The position numbers and the translations under genes are program-made. From an uncultured beta proteobacterium (GTDB taxonomy: Bacteria > Pseudomonadota > Gammaproteobacteria > Burkholderiales > Rhodocyclaceae): a stretch of DNA of 23,893 nucleotides. This document shows positions 5,775 to 13,571 of this stretch, in pieces. Under the pieces are notes generated by a model. It did not search any database. It was not told the DNA's origin and worked only from the letters and a program-made list of their open reading frames with translations. Numbering within the stretch: the first letter of the stretch is position 1; each line of letters begins with the position of its first letter. The stretch spans positions 1-23,893 of the forward strand of contig CAIZKA010000151.1 of NCBI GenBank assembly GCA_903933395.1. Reading direction: 5' to 3'.

Positions 5775-7019
5775 TTATTTGGGGGCCTTGAGCACAGTGA
5801 TGCAGTTCGTCACCGCGGAACCGCCGACGTTGAACACCACGCCGATGTCGGCCTTCTTCGCCTTGACGCCGATGGCTTCGCCGATCAGTTGCTTGTACAC
5901 CAGCGCATGCATGGAGGCGCCGGTGGCACCGACCGGATGGCCCTTCGACTTAAGTCCGCCGGACAGATTGATCGCCACCTTGTCATCGCGCGTGAAGCGG
6001 CCGTCGAGGTAGTCGTAGCCGGCGCGGCCGTCCTTGGACAGGCCGAGGGCTTCGGTGGAAAGGATCTGGTTGATGGTGAAGCAGTCGTGCACTTCGGCAA
6101 TGTCGATGTCGGCCGCGGTGATGCCGGCTTCCTTGTAGGCTTTGGCGGCGGCATCCTTGCCGGCCATCAGCTCGTACATGTTGGGGCGGACGTTTTCCGG
6201 CAGGCGCTCGGCCGAGTGGCCGATACCGGCGATTTCGACGGCCCGCTTCTTGTTGCTGACGTTGCTGGTCTGGGTGATCACCACGGCGGCGGCGCCGTCG
6301 GTGACCAGCGAGCAGTCGTGCAGCCGCAGCGGCGGCGCGATCATCATGTTCTTGCACCTGCCGCGGGCATCGAGTTCGTTGAGCTTGATGATCTCCTCGA
6401 CTGTCGCGGGGCCGTTGCGCACATGGGCCAGCGGATTCTCGGCGCCGTTCTTGTAGCACAGGGCACCGGCGGTCCACAGCATGCGTTCAAGGTCCTCGTT
6501 GGAAATTCCGTACTGAGCCTGGTAGCCCTTGGCGTAGGCGGCGAACAGCATGGGGAAGGACCAACCCTTGGAACCTTCACTCGGCCAGTGCGAGGAGCAG
6601 GCCAGCACGTGGGTCATCTGCGGCGTGGGCAGCAGGTTCATCTTCTCTACCCCAATCACCAGGACATTCTTGTAGCGGTTGGCCTCGATCGCATAAACGG
6701 CGTCGTAGAGCGCCACCGACGAGGACGCGCAGGCGCACTCGCAGCGGGTCATGGGCTTGAAGCGCAGCGCGGGATCGATCTCCGCGGCGATCGGTGCGAC
6801 GTGCTCCTGGTTGATGAAGGAACCCGGCGAACAGGATCCGACGTAAACGGCGTCGATATCCTTGGGGTCGAGCCCCGCGTCCTTGATGGCGCCGCGACCG
6901 GCTTCTATCAGAAGGTCGTAGTAGCTCTTGGTATCGGTGACGAGGCCGGTGGCCTTGTCCTTCTTGACGAAGGCGCCGAATTCGGTGTTGTAGGCACCCA
7001 CAATGCTTGCTTTGGACAT
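5775..7019 (-). CDS. SCP-2-type thiolase (acyl-CoA acyltransferase)
   Basis: A 414-residue thiolase-fold enzyme of the SCP-2/SCPx branch. The nucleophilic cysteine is C97 in ACASSS, H311-D312-C313-F314 is the HDCF motif that carries the second catalytic cysteine in this branch, and GHPVGATG holds H361. The C-terminal CxG of classical thiolases is replaced by NVGGSAV, also usual here. All catalytic residues are present, so thiolytic cleavage (or Claisen condensation) of an acyl-CoA is likely. First gene of a three-gene operon; AGGAG lies eight bases before the ATG at 7019 and an FNR-type box about 100 bases upstream, suggesting use without oxygen. Candidate substrates, from aromatic, branched or steroid-derived acyl-CoAs, are not resolved by the sequence. 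Confidence 0.9.
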   Translation of the reverse strand: MSKASIVGAYNTEFGAFVKKDKATGLVTDTKSYYDLLIEAGRGAIKDAGLDPKDIDAVYVGSCSPGSFINQEHVAPIAAEIDPALRFKPMTRCECACASSSVALYDAVYAIEANRYKNVLVIGVEKMNLLPTPQMTHVLACSSHWPSEGSKGWSFPMLFAAYAKGYQAQYGISNEDLERMLWTAGALCYKNGAENPLAHVRNGPATVEEIIKLNELDARGRCKNMMIAPPLRLHDCSLVTDGAAAVVITQTSNVSNKKRAVEIAGIGHSAERLPENVRPNMYELMAGKDAAAKAYKEAGITAADIDIAEVHDCFTINQILSTEALGLSKDGRAGYDYLDGRFTRDDKVAINLSGGLKSKGHPVGATGASMHALVYKQLIGEAIGVKAKKADIGVVFNVGGSAVTNCITVLKAPK

Positions 7020-7087
7020 AATCGTTACTCCTATGAACAGCTATTGGCAAAACCTGCGATGCGGACATGCACCGCATTACTGCGCGC

Positions 7088-7128
7088 ACGTTACGCGTTT
7101 TGTGCAGCGCACAACTGATCTAGGTCAA
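7088..7128 (-). promoter_or_regulatory. FNR-type box and putative promoter of the thiolase operon
   Basis: On the minus strand TTGAC-CTAG-ATCAG at 7128-7115 matches the FNR consensus at 8 of 10 half-site positions. A poor -10 candidate, TAACGT (7093-7088), has its centre 31 bases downstream, close to the 32 expected for class II activation. The leader would be about 60 bases. The box is similar to the one before ubiU. The regulator is inferred. Confidence 0.55.
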
Positions 7129-7137
7129 CAGCTGTTG
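7126..7137. repeat. 12-bp perfect palindrome overlapping the FNR-type box
   Basis: CAACAGCTGTTG reads the same on both strands and shares three bases with the FNR-type box at 7115-7128. It could be an operator for a second regulator, or chance. Confidence 0.45.
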
Positions 7138-7210
7138 GGGTAGACGGGCCAGGTGCCACTGAAAGCTGCACGGCTTGCAAGCCTGCGGGCTGCTTGGCTT
7201 CCCGGTGGCT

Positions 7211-7801
7211 TCAGAACCATGAGCCAGGCTGTTTGAGGAACTCGAGCTCGGCGGCCGTCGATTCGCGCCCGAGGATGGCGTTGCGATGGGGGAAGCGGCC
7301 GAAACGGGCTATCACCTGCTGGTGCCGCTGGGCGTAGTCGCGGGCGCTGTCGAAGGCTTCGTGCTTCATCTCGCGCGCCAGGGCAGAGAAGAGCGCGACC
7401 GAGCGTTCCTGGTCGAGCAGGGATTCGCCGTGTTCGAACGGCAGGTAGGCGAACCAGCGCTGCCAGGGTGTGAGGTTCTTGTCGCGCCCCGCGGCGACGA
7501 GCAATTCCGCGATTTGCAGCGCTTGCGCGTCGCCGGCAAAGGCGCGCGGCGTGCCGCGGTAGATGTTGCGGGTGAATTGGTCGAGCAGGAGGATGCGCGC
7601 AAGCTGTGCTTCGTCCGATCCTTCGGCGGGAGTTCCGCTGAGCGCCGCTTCGACCGCGGCGCCGAAGCGTTGGCGGATCGCGGCGTCGAAGGCGTCATCC
7701 TTGCGGAACCACTCGGGGCGGTAGGCGCCGTGGCCGGCATGGTCTGCCGGCAGAAACCAGAACTCCAGAACGGCGCGCACCGGCGCCGCGGGCGCTTGCA
7801 T
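7211..7801 (-). CDS. DUF924 family protein
   Basis: A 196-residue protein of the DUF924 family, recognised by VLEFWFLPAD near the N-terminus, ARILLLDQFTRNIYRGTPRAFAGD at about 68-91 and the Trp/Phe-rich stretch PWQRWFAYLPFEHGES at about 112-127. The family is helical (TPR-like) and has no established biochemical function. Its ATG (7801-7799) overlaps the topB stop as TGATG, so translation is probably coupled to topB; no other start is needed. Length is normal for the family. It is the last gene of the minus-strand block. After it lie 82 bases before the palindrome at 7126-7137, with no clear terminator. Confidence 0.88.
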   Translation of the reverse strand: MQAPAAPVRAVLEFWFLPADHAGHGAYRPEWFRKDDAFDAAIRQRFGAAVEAALSGTPAEGSDEAQLARILLLDQFTRNIYRGTPRAFAGDAQALQIAELLVAAGRDKNLTPWQRWFAYLPFEHGESLLDQERSVALFSALAREMKHEAFDSARDYAQRHQQVIARFGRFPHRNAILGRESTAAELEFLKQPGSWF

Positions 7802-10548
7802 CAGACCTTCTTGGCTGGCGCCTTCTTGGCTGCGGCCGCTTCGCTTAACGCCGATGAAGCTGGCGTTAGCCTGCTCTGAAGCTTCGCTTTCGCGGCAGGT
7901 TTTTTGGCTGCCGTTTTCTTCGGCGCCGCCTTGGTCGCCGTATCGCCGGCGCCAGCGCTCTGCGTCCCTGCGGGAACTCTCGTTGCGGTCTTCTTCGCCA
8001 CCGGTTTTTTGGCCGCCGCCTTCTTCAGCACGGGTTCGTTCGCCGCCGGTTCTGCCTTGGCCGAAGGCTTCGCACCGGCTTTCGGCGCTTTTGGCGCCCT
8101 CGGTTCGAACTCGAAACCTACCTTGCCGGTCGCCGGATCGCGCACCAGGTAGGCGGAGAACTTGCGCCGCGTCTTGTTCGAGATGAAGCCCTTGAGCAGG
8201 TCGGTCTTGCCCGTCGCCAGCAGCTTCTGCATGTCGCCGCGCGCGACTTCCTGTTGCAGGATGATCTTGCCGGAGCGGAAATCGCAGGTCTTGCCGGCGC
8301 CGACGGCTTTTTCGCAGACATAGGCCATGCCGTGCTCGAAGACGCGGCCGCCGCATTTGGGGCAGGCGCCGAGCGTTTCCTGGGTCGAGAAGTCGACCTC
8401 CTCGCCATCGGAGTCGGCGTCCGACTGGCCGAAATCGAACTCCGGCATGTGGTCGTCCTTGAGCCTGATCATGGCCGCGAAGGGCCGCCCCATCTTGCTG
8501 CGAAAGCCCTGCAGCGGACCGATCTGGCGCTTCGTCAGCAACTCGTCTATTTCCTCGGTTTCCCACTGCCGGCTGGCTACCACCTTCCACAGCTTGTAGT
8601 CGCACTTCTCACAGGTGAAGTGCTTGTAGCCTTCGTGGATCTTGGCGCCGCAACGGGGGCAGGGGGTCTTGAGGGTACCGAAGTCGGGGTCGGCAAACTC
8701 GCCGGTCTTGATCCGTTCGACCATCTCGCGCGTCTTGTCGACGACATGGTTCATGAACTCGTCGCGGCCGAGCCGGCCATGCTCCATTTCCTTGAGCTTG
8801 TATTCCCATTCGCCGGTGAGTTCGGGCGAACGTATTTCATCCACCTTGAGCTGTTCCAGTGCGAACAGCAGCGAGAAGGCCTTGGCCGTCGGCTGCAGCT
8901 CGCGGCCGTTGCGGTGCAGGTATTCCTCGGCCAGCAGGCCCTCGATGGTTGCCGCGCGCGTCGCCGGCGTGCCGAGGCCGCGCTCGGCCATGGCTTCGCG
9001 CATTTCCTCGTCTTCGATCAGCTTCCCGGCGCCTTCCATGGCGGTGAGCAGCGTGGCTTCCGTGAAGCGCGGCGGCGGTTGCGTCGCCTTGGCCTTGACC
9101 TCGACATCCTTGGCCCAGACCCGCTCGTTCTTTTCCAGGGCGGGCAGATTTACGGCTTCACCCGCTTCCTCGCGGGTTTCCTGCGATTCCTTGCCATACA
9201 CGGCGAGCCAGCCCGGGGTCACCAGCACCTTGCCTTCGGTCTTGAAGGCTTCCTTTTCGATTCGGGTGATGCGCGTGGTGATGTTGTACTCGGCCGACGG
9301 ATAAAAAATTCCGAGGAAGCGCTTGGTGACCAGGTCGTAAATCTTCTGTTCCGGCTCGGACAGATTCTTCGGTGCCGCTCCGGTGGGGATGATGGCGAAG
9401 TGGTCGCTTACTTTGGCGTTGTTGAAAATGCGCTTGTTGGGATGCACCCAGCCGTTCTTGATGATGGCGCCGGCGAAGGTCGCATAGGGCGTACCGGCCA
9501 TGGCGGCCAGGGTTTCCTTGACTGTGCCGATGTAGTCCTCGGGCAGGTGGCGGCTGTCGGTCCGCGGGTAGGTCAGGGCCTTGTGTTTTTCGTAGAGCGC
9601 CTGGGCCAGCCCTAGCGTGTTCTTGGCACTGAAGCCGAAGCGGCCGTTGGCCTCGCGCTGCAAGGAGGTGAGGTCGTAGAGCATCGGGCAGGCCTCGGTC
9701 TTGGGCCTGCTGTCCTCTTCCACCGTGCCGTGCTGGCCTAGGCATTTCTTGCGCAGGGCTTCCGCCCGGGCCTTGTCCCACAAGCGGGAGGCAGTGGCAT
9801 GCTCGTCCTCGGCCTTCTTGAACTTCTCGTCGAACCAGCGACCGCGGTAGGCGCCGGCGAGGCACTGGAATTCGCCTTCGACTTCCCAGTAGTCGCGCGA
9901 AACGAAAGCGCGGATGCGGCTCTCGCGTTCGACCATGATGGCGAGCGTCGGCGTCTGCACGCGGCCGACCGGTGTCTTGTAGAAGCCACCCTCCTTGGAA
10001 TTGAAGGCGGTCATGGCACGCGTACCGTTGATGCCGATCAGCCAGTCGGCTTCCGAGCGGCAGCGCGCGGCGTCGGCCAGCGGCAGCATTTCGGCGTCGG
10101 TACGCAGGTGGGCGAAGCCGTCGCGGATCGCGGTGGCTGTCATCGACTGCAGCCAGAGGCGGCGCACGGGCTTCTGCTTGGCGCCCAGTGCGTGCTGTGC
10201 GACGTAGCGGAAAATCAGTTCACCCTCGCGCCCCGCGTCACAGGCATTGACCAGGCCCGTGACATCCTTGCGCTTGATCAGGCGGGTCAGCAGGCGCAGG
10301 CGTTCCTGGGTTCTTTCGATCGGATTCAGCGCGAAATGCGGCGGAATCATCGGCAGGTGGGTGAAACTCCACTTGCCGCGCTTGACGTCGTATTCCTCGG
10401 GCACGGCCAGTTCCAGCAGGTGGCCGATGGCCGACGAAAGGACGTAGTCGTCGCTCTCGAAGTAGTCGCCGGTCTTGGTGAAGCCGCCCAACGCCTTGGC
10501 AATATCCTGGGCGACGGAAGGTTTCTCGGCGATGATCAGCTGTTTCAT
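7801..10548 (-). CDS. topB: DNA topoisomerase III, type IA, with a long basic tail
   Basis: A 915-residue type IA topoisomerase that cuts one DNA strand and passes another, acting in decatenation and recombination. The Toprim domain is at the N-terminus (IIAEKPSVAQ with E8; CDAGREGELIF with D104), GRVQTPTL is at 195-202, and the nucleophile is Y327 in LTYPRTDS. Two C-terminal zinc modules follow: C630/C633/C646/C649 and C729/C732/C745/C755. From about residue 815 the tail is rich in Ala, Lys and Pro (repeated AAKKPxAKK), like histone H1, and makes the protein much longer than E. coli TopB (about 650). The start MKQLIIAEKPSVAQ is the conserved one although no ribosome binding site is obvious; upstream in-frame residues are repeat-derived. 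smg and dprA precede it. Confidence 0.94.
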   Translation of the reverse strand: MKQLIIAEKPSVAQDIAKALGGFTKTGDYFESDDYVLSSAIGHLLELAVPEEYDVKRGKWSFTHLPMIPPHFALNPIERTQERLRLLTRLIKRKDVTGLVNACDAGREGELIFRYVAQHALGAKQKPVRRLWLQSMTATAIRDGFAHLRTDAEMLPLADAARCRSEADWLIGINGTRAMTAFNSKEGGFYKTPVGRVQTPTLAIMVERESRIRAFVSRDYWEVEGEFQCLAGAYRGRWFDEKFKKAEDEHATASRLWDKARAEALRKKCLGQHGTVEEDSRPKTEACPMLYDLTSLQREANGRFGFSAKNTLGLAQALYEKHKALTYPRTDSRHLPEDYIGTVKETLAAMAGTPYATFAGAIIKNGWVHPNKRIFNNAKVSDHFAIIPTGAAPKNLSEPEQKIYDLVTKRFLGIFYPSAEYNITTRITRIEKEAFKTEGKVLVTPGWLAVYGKESQETREEAGEAVNLPALEKNERVWAKDVEVKAKATQPPPRFTEATLLTAMEGAGKLIEDEEMREAMAERGLGTPATRAATIEGLLAEEYLHRNGRELQPTAKAFSLLFALEQLKVDEIRSPELTGEWEYKLKEMEHGRLGRDEFMNHVVDKTREMVERIKTGEFADPDFGTLKTPCPRCGAKIHEGYKHFTCEKCDYKLWKVVASRQWETEEIDELLTKRQIGPLQGFRSKMGRPFAAMIRLKDDHMPEFDFGQSDADSDGEEVDFSTQETLGACPKCGGRVFEHGMAYVCEKAVGAGKTCDFRSGKIILQQEVARGDMQKLLATGKTDLLKGFISNKTRRKFSAYLVRDPATGKVGFEFEPRAPKAPKAGAKPSAKAEPAANEPVLKKAAAKKPVAKKTATRVPAGTQSAGAGDTATKAAPKKTAAKKPAAKAKLQSRLTPASSALSEAAAAKKAPAKKV

Positions 10549-10568
10549 AGTGTGGGCTTTCCCCCCGG

Positions 10569-10589
10569 CCCCCTTTCCGGGAAAGGGGG
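10569..10589. repeat. GC-rich hairpin between topB promoter and start codon
   Basis: CCCCCTTT and AAAGGGGG flank a 5-base loop, giving a very stable stem about 20 bases before the topB ATG. No normal ribosome binding site lies after it, only a G run. It may be a short interspersed repeat or may affect topB translation. Confidence 0.6.
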
Positions 10590-10644
10590 TGACGGAGGCT
10601 CGCGGTGCTCGAAATGGAACAATTGGGCCAAAGTGGGCCTGCGG

Positions 10645-10683
10645 GAGCGGCGCATCATAAGCGCGCCGCTCACAATTAAGCAA
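10645..10683 (-). promoter_or_regulatory. topB promoter with -10 element inside an inverted repeat
   Basis: Read on the minus strand, TTGCTT (10683-10678), an 18-base spacer and TATGAT (10659-10654) form a plausible sigma-70 promoter for topB. A perfect 9-bp inverted repeat, GAGCGGCGC (10645-10653) and GCGCCGCTC (10663-10671), brackets the -10 hexamer, which falls in its 9-base loop. This could be an operator or a cruciform-forming site. It lies 21 bases or less downstream of the smg stop codon. Confidence 0.55.
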
Positions 10684-10691
10684 GCCGGGAA

Positions 10692-11180
10692 TTAATTGAG
10701 CAGGATGCGGGTGACGTCTTCGCCGCTGCCGGAATCCTCGTCTTCGCTGTCCTCGGCGAGCAGTTCCTCGAGGATCAGGGCATCGACTTCGTGGCGGTAA
10801 CGCCAGATCACGGCGAGCACGATGACCTTGAGCCGGTCAAGACTGATTTCGGCGTCCGGCAAAGCCAGGGCGCGCTCGATGATGGCTTCGCGCAAGGGCG
10901 CATCGACGGCGTCATGCTGTTCGAGAAAGGTGATGAAGCCGCGGCAGACGGCGGGCAGCCGTTCCTGTTCTTCCTCGTCGTAGATCCTTATGGAACCGGC
11001 CAGCATCTGGCTGCCACAGGGCGCGGCTTCCTTTCCGGCTAGGCCGTCGAGCCAGGACAGTGCCTCGCTGATGTCGTCGCTGCCGAAACCTGCCGCCGAC
11101 AGTTTCCGGGCCAGCACCTCGGGTTCCGGGCAGGCGTCGGGCAGGTAGTTTTCGAACAGGTAAACCAGTATGTCGATCAT
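10692..11180 (-). CDS. smg: Smg protein (DUF494)
   Basis: A 162-residue protein matching the Smg/DUF494 family: it begins MIDILVYLFENYL, has SIRIYDEEEQERLPAVCRGFITFLEQ at about 63-88 and REAIIERALAL with LDRLKVIVLAVIW in the C-terminal half, all strongly like E. coli Smg. The function is not established. Its place after dprA and before a topoisomerase gene is conserved across proteobacteria; here the topoisomerase is topB rather than topA. The acidic C-terminus (EDSEDEDSGSGED) is somewhat longer than usual. The start at 11180 has no strong ribosome binding site and lies 36 bases after dprA. Confidence 0.93.
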   Translation of the reverse strand: MIDILVYLFENYLPDACPEPEVLARKLSAAGFGSDDISEALSWLDGLAGKEAAPCGSQMLAGSIRIYDEEEQERLPAVCRGFITFLEQHDAVDAPLREAIIERALALPDAEISLDRLKVIVLAVIWRYRHEVDALILEELLAEDSEDEDSGSGEDVTRILLN

Positions 11181-11216
11181 GATGTCTGCGGAAAGAAGCG
11201 CTTTGTCTTGGCGTAG

Positions 11217-12311
11217 TTAATGGAGTCTTTGGAAGAGGCCACCAGGTAGCTGGGCCACGCGTCCGGCGAGTTCCATGGGCAAGAGCATGGCAAGAAGGTC
11301 GGCGGGCGTCAAGCCGCTGCGTGCGGAAAGTGTGTCGAGTGCGCAGGGGGCATGCCCCAGGAAGGCGAGCACTTGCTCTTCTTCGTCGTTGAGTCTCACC
11401 GGGCTACCCTTGCCGGTGCTGCTGGCGGCAGCGGGCACTTCCAGGCGCAATTCCTCGAGGATGTCCTGGGCCGATTCGACCAGCTTGGCGCCCTGGCGTA
11501 TCAGTTGATGGCAGCCGCGCGAAAGAGGCGAATGGATCGAGCCCGGAATGGCAAACACCTCGCGCCCCGATTCCGCGGCCAACCGCGCGGTGATCAGCGA
11601 GCCGCTGCGCAGGGCCGCTTCGACAACCAGGCAGCCGAGACCAAGGCCGGCAATGATGCGGTTGCGGCGCGGGAAGTTGGATGCCAGCGCCGGGGTGCCG
11701 AGGGGGAATTCGCCGAGGACGACGCCTTTTTCCGCAATGGCGCGTGCCAGAGCTTCGTTTTTCGCCGGATAGAGGCGGTCGGCGCCGGTGCCGATCACGG
11801 CGACAGTGCCCGCCGCCGTCGCCAGCGCGCCGCGATGGGCGGCGGCGTCGATGCCAAGTGCCAGCCCGCTGACGATGGTCAGCCCGGAATTGCCGAGCGC
11901 CTGGGCGAAGGCCTCGGCGTCGCGCACGCCCTGTGCGGTGGCGTTGCGGCTGCCGACTACGGCCAGCATCGGACGATTCAGTATTGCGGTATCGCCCTTG
12001 GCGTAGAGCAGCAGCGGTGGATCGTCGGAACTCAGCAGGCTTTGCGGGTAATCCGCATCGGCCAGGGTCAGCAAGTGATTGCCGGGTTGGGCTGCCCAGG
12101 TCAGGGCCGCTTCGATCTCCGCCGCGCACTCGTGGCGCAACAGGCGCTCTGCGAGGGCAGGGTCGACGATTGTGGAGAGTGCCGGCAGACCGGCTTCGAA
12201 AATTGCCTGCGGGCCGCCACAGGCCTTGAGCAGTGCGCGCCGCGCTTCGCCGCCGATTCCCGGGACCAGCGTCAGGCGCAGCCAGGAAGCGAGTTCGCCG
12301 CGATCGGTCAT
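11217..12311 (-). CDS. dprA: DNA processing protein DprA (Smf)
   Basis: A 364-residue Rossmann-like protein that loads RecA on single-stranded DNA taken up during transformation. Visible motifs are GSR at 120-122, SGLALGID at 148-155, FPRRNRII at 213-220, GSLITA at 237-242 and IPGS at 255-258, all typical of the family. A helix-hairpin-helix-like N-terminal region (LTLVPGIGGEARRALL) and a C-terminal winged-helix segment (about 300-364) are present, so the architecture is complete. AAGGA lies seven bases before the ATG at 12311. It is preceded by the LysM gene (51 bases) and followed by smg. Its presence does not prove natural competence, as DprA is widespread. Confidence 0.95.
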   Translation of the reverse strand: MTDRGELASWLRLTLVPGIGGEARRALLKACGGPQAIFEAGLPALSTIVDPALAERLLRHECAAEIEAALTWAAQPGNHLLTLADADYPQSLLSSDDPPLLLYAKGDTAILNRPMLAVVGSRNATAQGVRDAEAFAQALGNSGLTIVSGLALGIDAAAHRGALATAAGTVAVIGTGADRLYPAKNEALARAIAEKGVVLGEFPLGTPALASNFPRRNRIIAGLGLGCLVVEAALRSGSLITARLAAESGREVFAIPGSIHSPLSRGCHQLIRQGAKLVESAQDILEELRLEVPAAASSTGKGSPVRLNDEEEQVLAFLGHAPCALDTLSARSGLTPADLLAMLLPMELAGRVAQLPGGLFQRLH

Positions 12312-12362
12312 CTGGGCGTCCTTGATGCGGGATCGGCCGGCCCCCGGCGGGCGCGGCTCGAA

Positions 12363-13466
12363 TCAGGGGGTATGTACGAGGTCGCCGACCAGCACCGGGG
12401 TAGTCGCGTTCATTATCATGGCATAGGAAACGCGGTCGAAGACCCTGAATACGAACATCAGGCCATTGCGGGTATCGGGCAACTGGTAGTCGGTCCTGTC
12501 GGATCCCTCCTGGGACCGATAGACCACTTTCGCGCCGGCCGCATCGACGGCGAGCACGTGCCCGACTTCCAGGCCGTCGGCTGCACCGCGATTGAGCGTG
12601 ACGATAGTTTGCGGGCCGCCGTAAGTCACTCCGCTGTAGATGCCGAGTATCTTTCCCTGAATCAGGGTCTTTGGCGCGCGCGGGATGTAGCTCGGCACAT
12701 CCTGTCGCGGCGCCGGCTGAAGCCTGTCGTCGCGCTGGATTTCCATTTTCGCCGAGAGCACGAGGAAACTCGTCGGTACGCCGGTCTGGGTCACCCGCGC
12801 CGTGCCGAGGTATACGGCTTCGTAGCCGAGCGTTTCCTTGGTGTCCGGATCGACAAGCGGTTTGGCGGGCCGGAACAACTGCCAGCCCCTGGGCTTGGGG
12901 GCGACCTGGGTGGGGTCGTTGGGGTCGGGGGCGTAGCGCGCCTCGCCCTGGAGGAATATCGGAAAGAGCGATTCCTTGGCGTCTACTTCCGTGGCATAGA
13001 CGGTGTCGCCGGTGCCGGCGACGGTCCGGTTGTCTTGCACGGCGACCACGCGCGGCGCGGCGCTGAAGGCGGCGGGGTCGACCACTCGCGGCTCGCTCAG
13101 GAAGGGCTCGATGTCCTGTGCCGGGATGGAAGGGATGGCCTTCCTCAGCGGGTCGACATATTCGCGACGTTGCTCGGTCACCGTCACCAGTTTGAGCTGG
13201 GGTTCGTTGCCGCTCTTGTCGAGCGCAAGGACCTGGCCGGGATAGATGCGCTGCGGATTCTTGATTTCCGTGGCATTCAGCTTCCACAGTTCGCCCCAGC
13301 GGTAGGGGTCCTTGAGGAACTTGCTGGCGATCCCCCACAGCGTGTCGCCGGACTTGACGATATAGCGGTCGGGCGCGCCGTCAGCCAGTTGCAGTGGCGG
13401 GGTTCCCTGAGCGAGCGCGAGGGCGGTTGAAATGCTTATGAGCAGCGCAGATATAATGCGACGCAT
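12363..13466 (-). CDS. Secreted LysM-domain protein
   Basis: A 367-residue exported protein. The N-terminus MRRIISALLISISTALALAQG is a signal peptide, with cleavage probably near residues 19-20. A LysM peptidoglycan-binding domain spans about 33-81 (YIVKSGDTLWGIASKFLKDPYRWGELW and YPGQVLAL). The rest, about 280 residues, is a conserved betaproteobacterial region with no motif I recognise; it contains strand-like segments such as RGAADGLEVGHVLAV. A role in the cell wall or periplasm is likely. AGGAG lies eight bases upstream of the ATG at 13466. It heads the minus-strand block and is divergent from def, whose likely promoter overlaps the first codons of this gene. This pairing is common in betaproteobacteria. 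Confidence 0.9.
   Translation of the reverse strand: MRRIISALLISISTALALAQGTPPLQLADGAPDRYIVKSGDTLWGIASKFLKDPYRWGELWKLNATEIKNPQRIYPGQVLALDKSGNEPQLKLVTVTEQRREYVDPLRKAIPSIPAQDIEPFLSEPRVVDPAAFSAAPRVVAVQDNRTVAGTGDTVYATEVDAKESLFPIFLQGEARYAPDPNDPTQVAPKPRGWQLFRPAKPLVDPDTKETLGYEAVYLGTARVTQTGVPTSFLVLSAKMEIQRDDRLQPAPRQDVPSYIPRAPKTLIQGKILGIYSGVTYGGPQTIVTLNRGAADGLEVGHVLAVDAAGAKVVYRSQEGSDRTDYQLPDTRNGLMFVFRVFDRVSYAMIMNATTPVLVGDLVHTP
13427..13457 (+). promoter_or_regulatory. Putative def promoter inside the 5' end of the LysM gene
   Basis: TTGAAA at 13427-13432 and a perfect TATAAT at 13452-13457 are separated by 19 bases on the plus strand. A start near 13464 would leave a leader of about 108 bases before def. 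The promoter lies over the signal-peptide codons of the divergent LysM gene, so the two transcripts would begin close together or overlap. Confidence 0.6.
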
Positions 13467-13571
13467 GGCGTGATCTCCTGGCCGAGTGTCTGTGTGGATG
13501 GCGAACCACCCGAATATCTGCCGATTCTGCCCGACAATTCCCCCGGCATCAATTCTTTCAAGAGCGCTTTC

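Noticed and set aside
5889..7118. 409-codon plus-strand reading frame opposite the thiolase gene
   Set aside because: The thiolase on the minus strand has all catalytic motifs and a strong ribosome binding site. The opposite frame has none of these and runs into the thiolase promoter.
7211..8605. Possible fusion protein running from within topB into the DUF924 gene
   Set aside because: The upstream part is topB read in the wrong frame. topB itself is open to a TGA that overlaps the DUF924 ATG, so these are two coupled genes.
11352..13430. Very long plus-strand reading frame opposite dprA and the LysM gene
   Set aside because: It is a mirror frame caused by high GC at codon position 3. Its product has no recognisable motif, and the minus-strand genes have complete families and ribosome binding sites.
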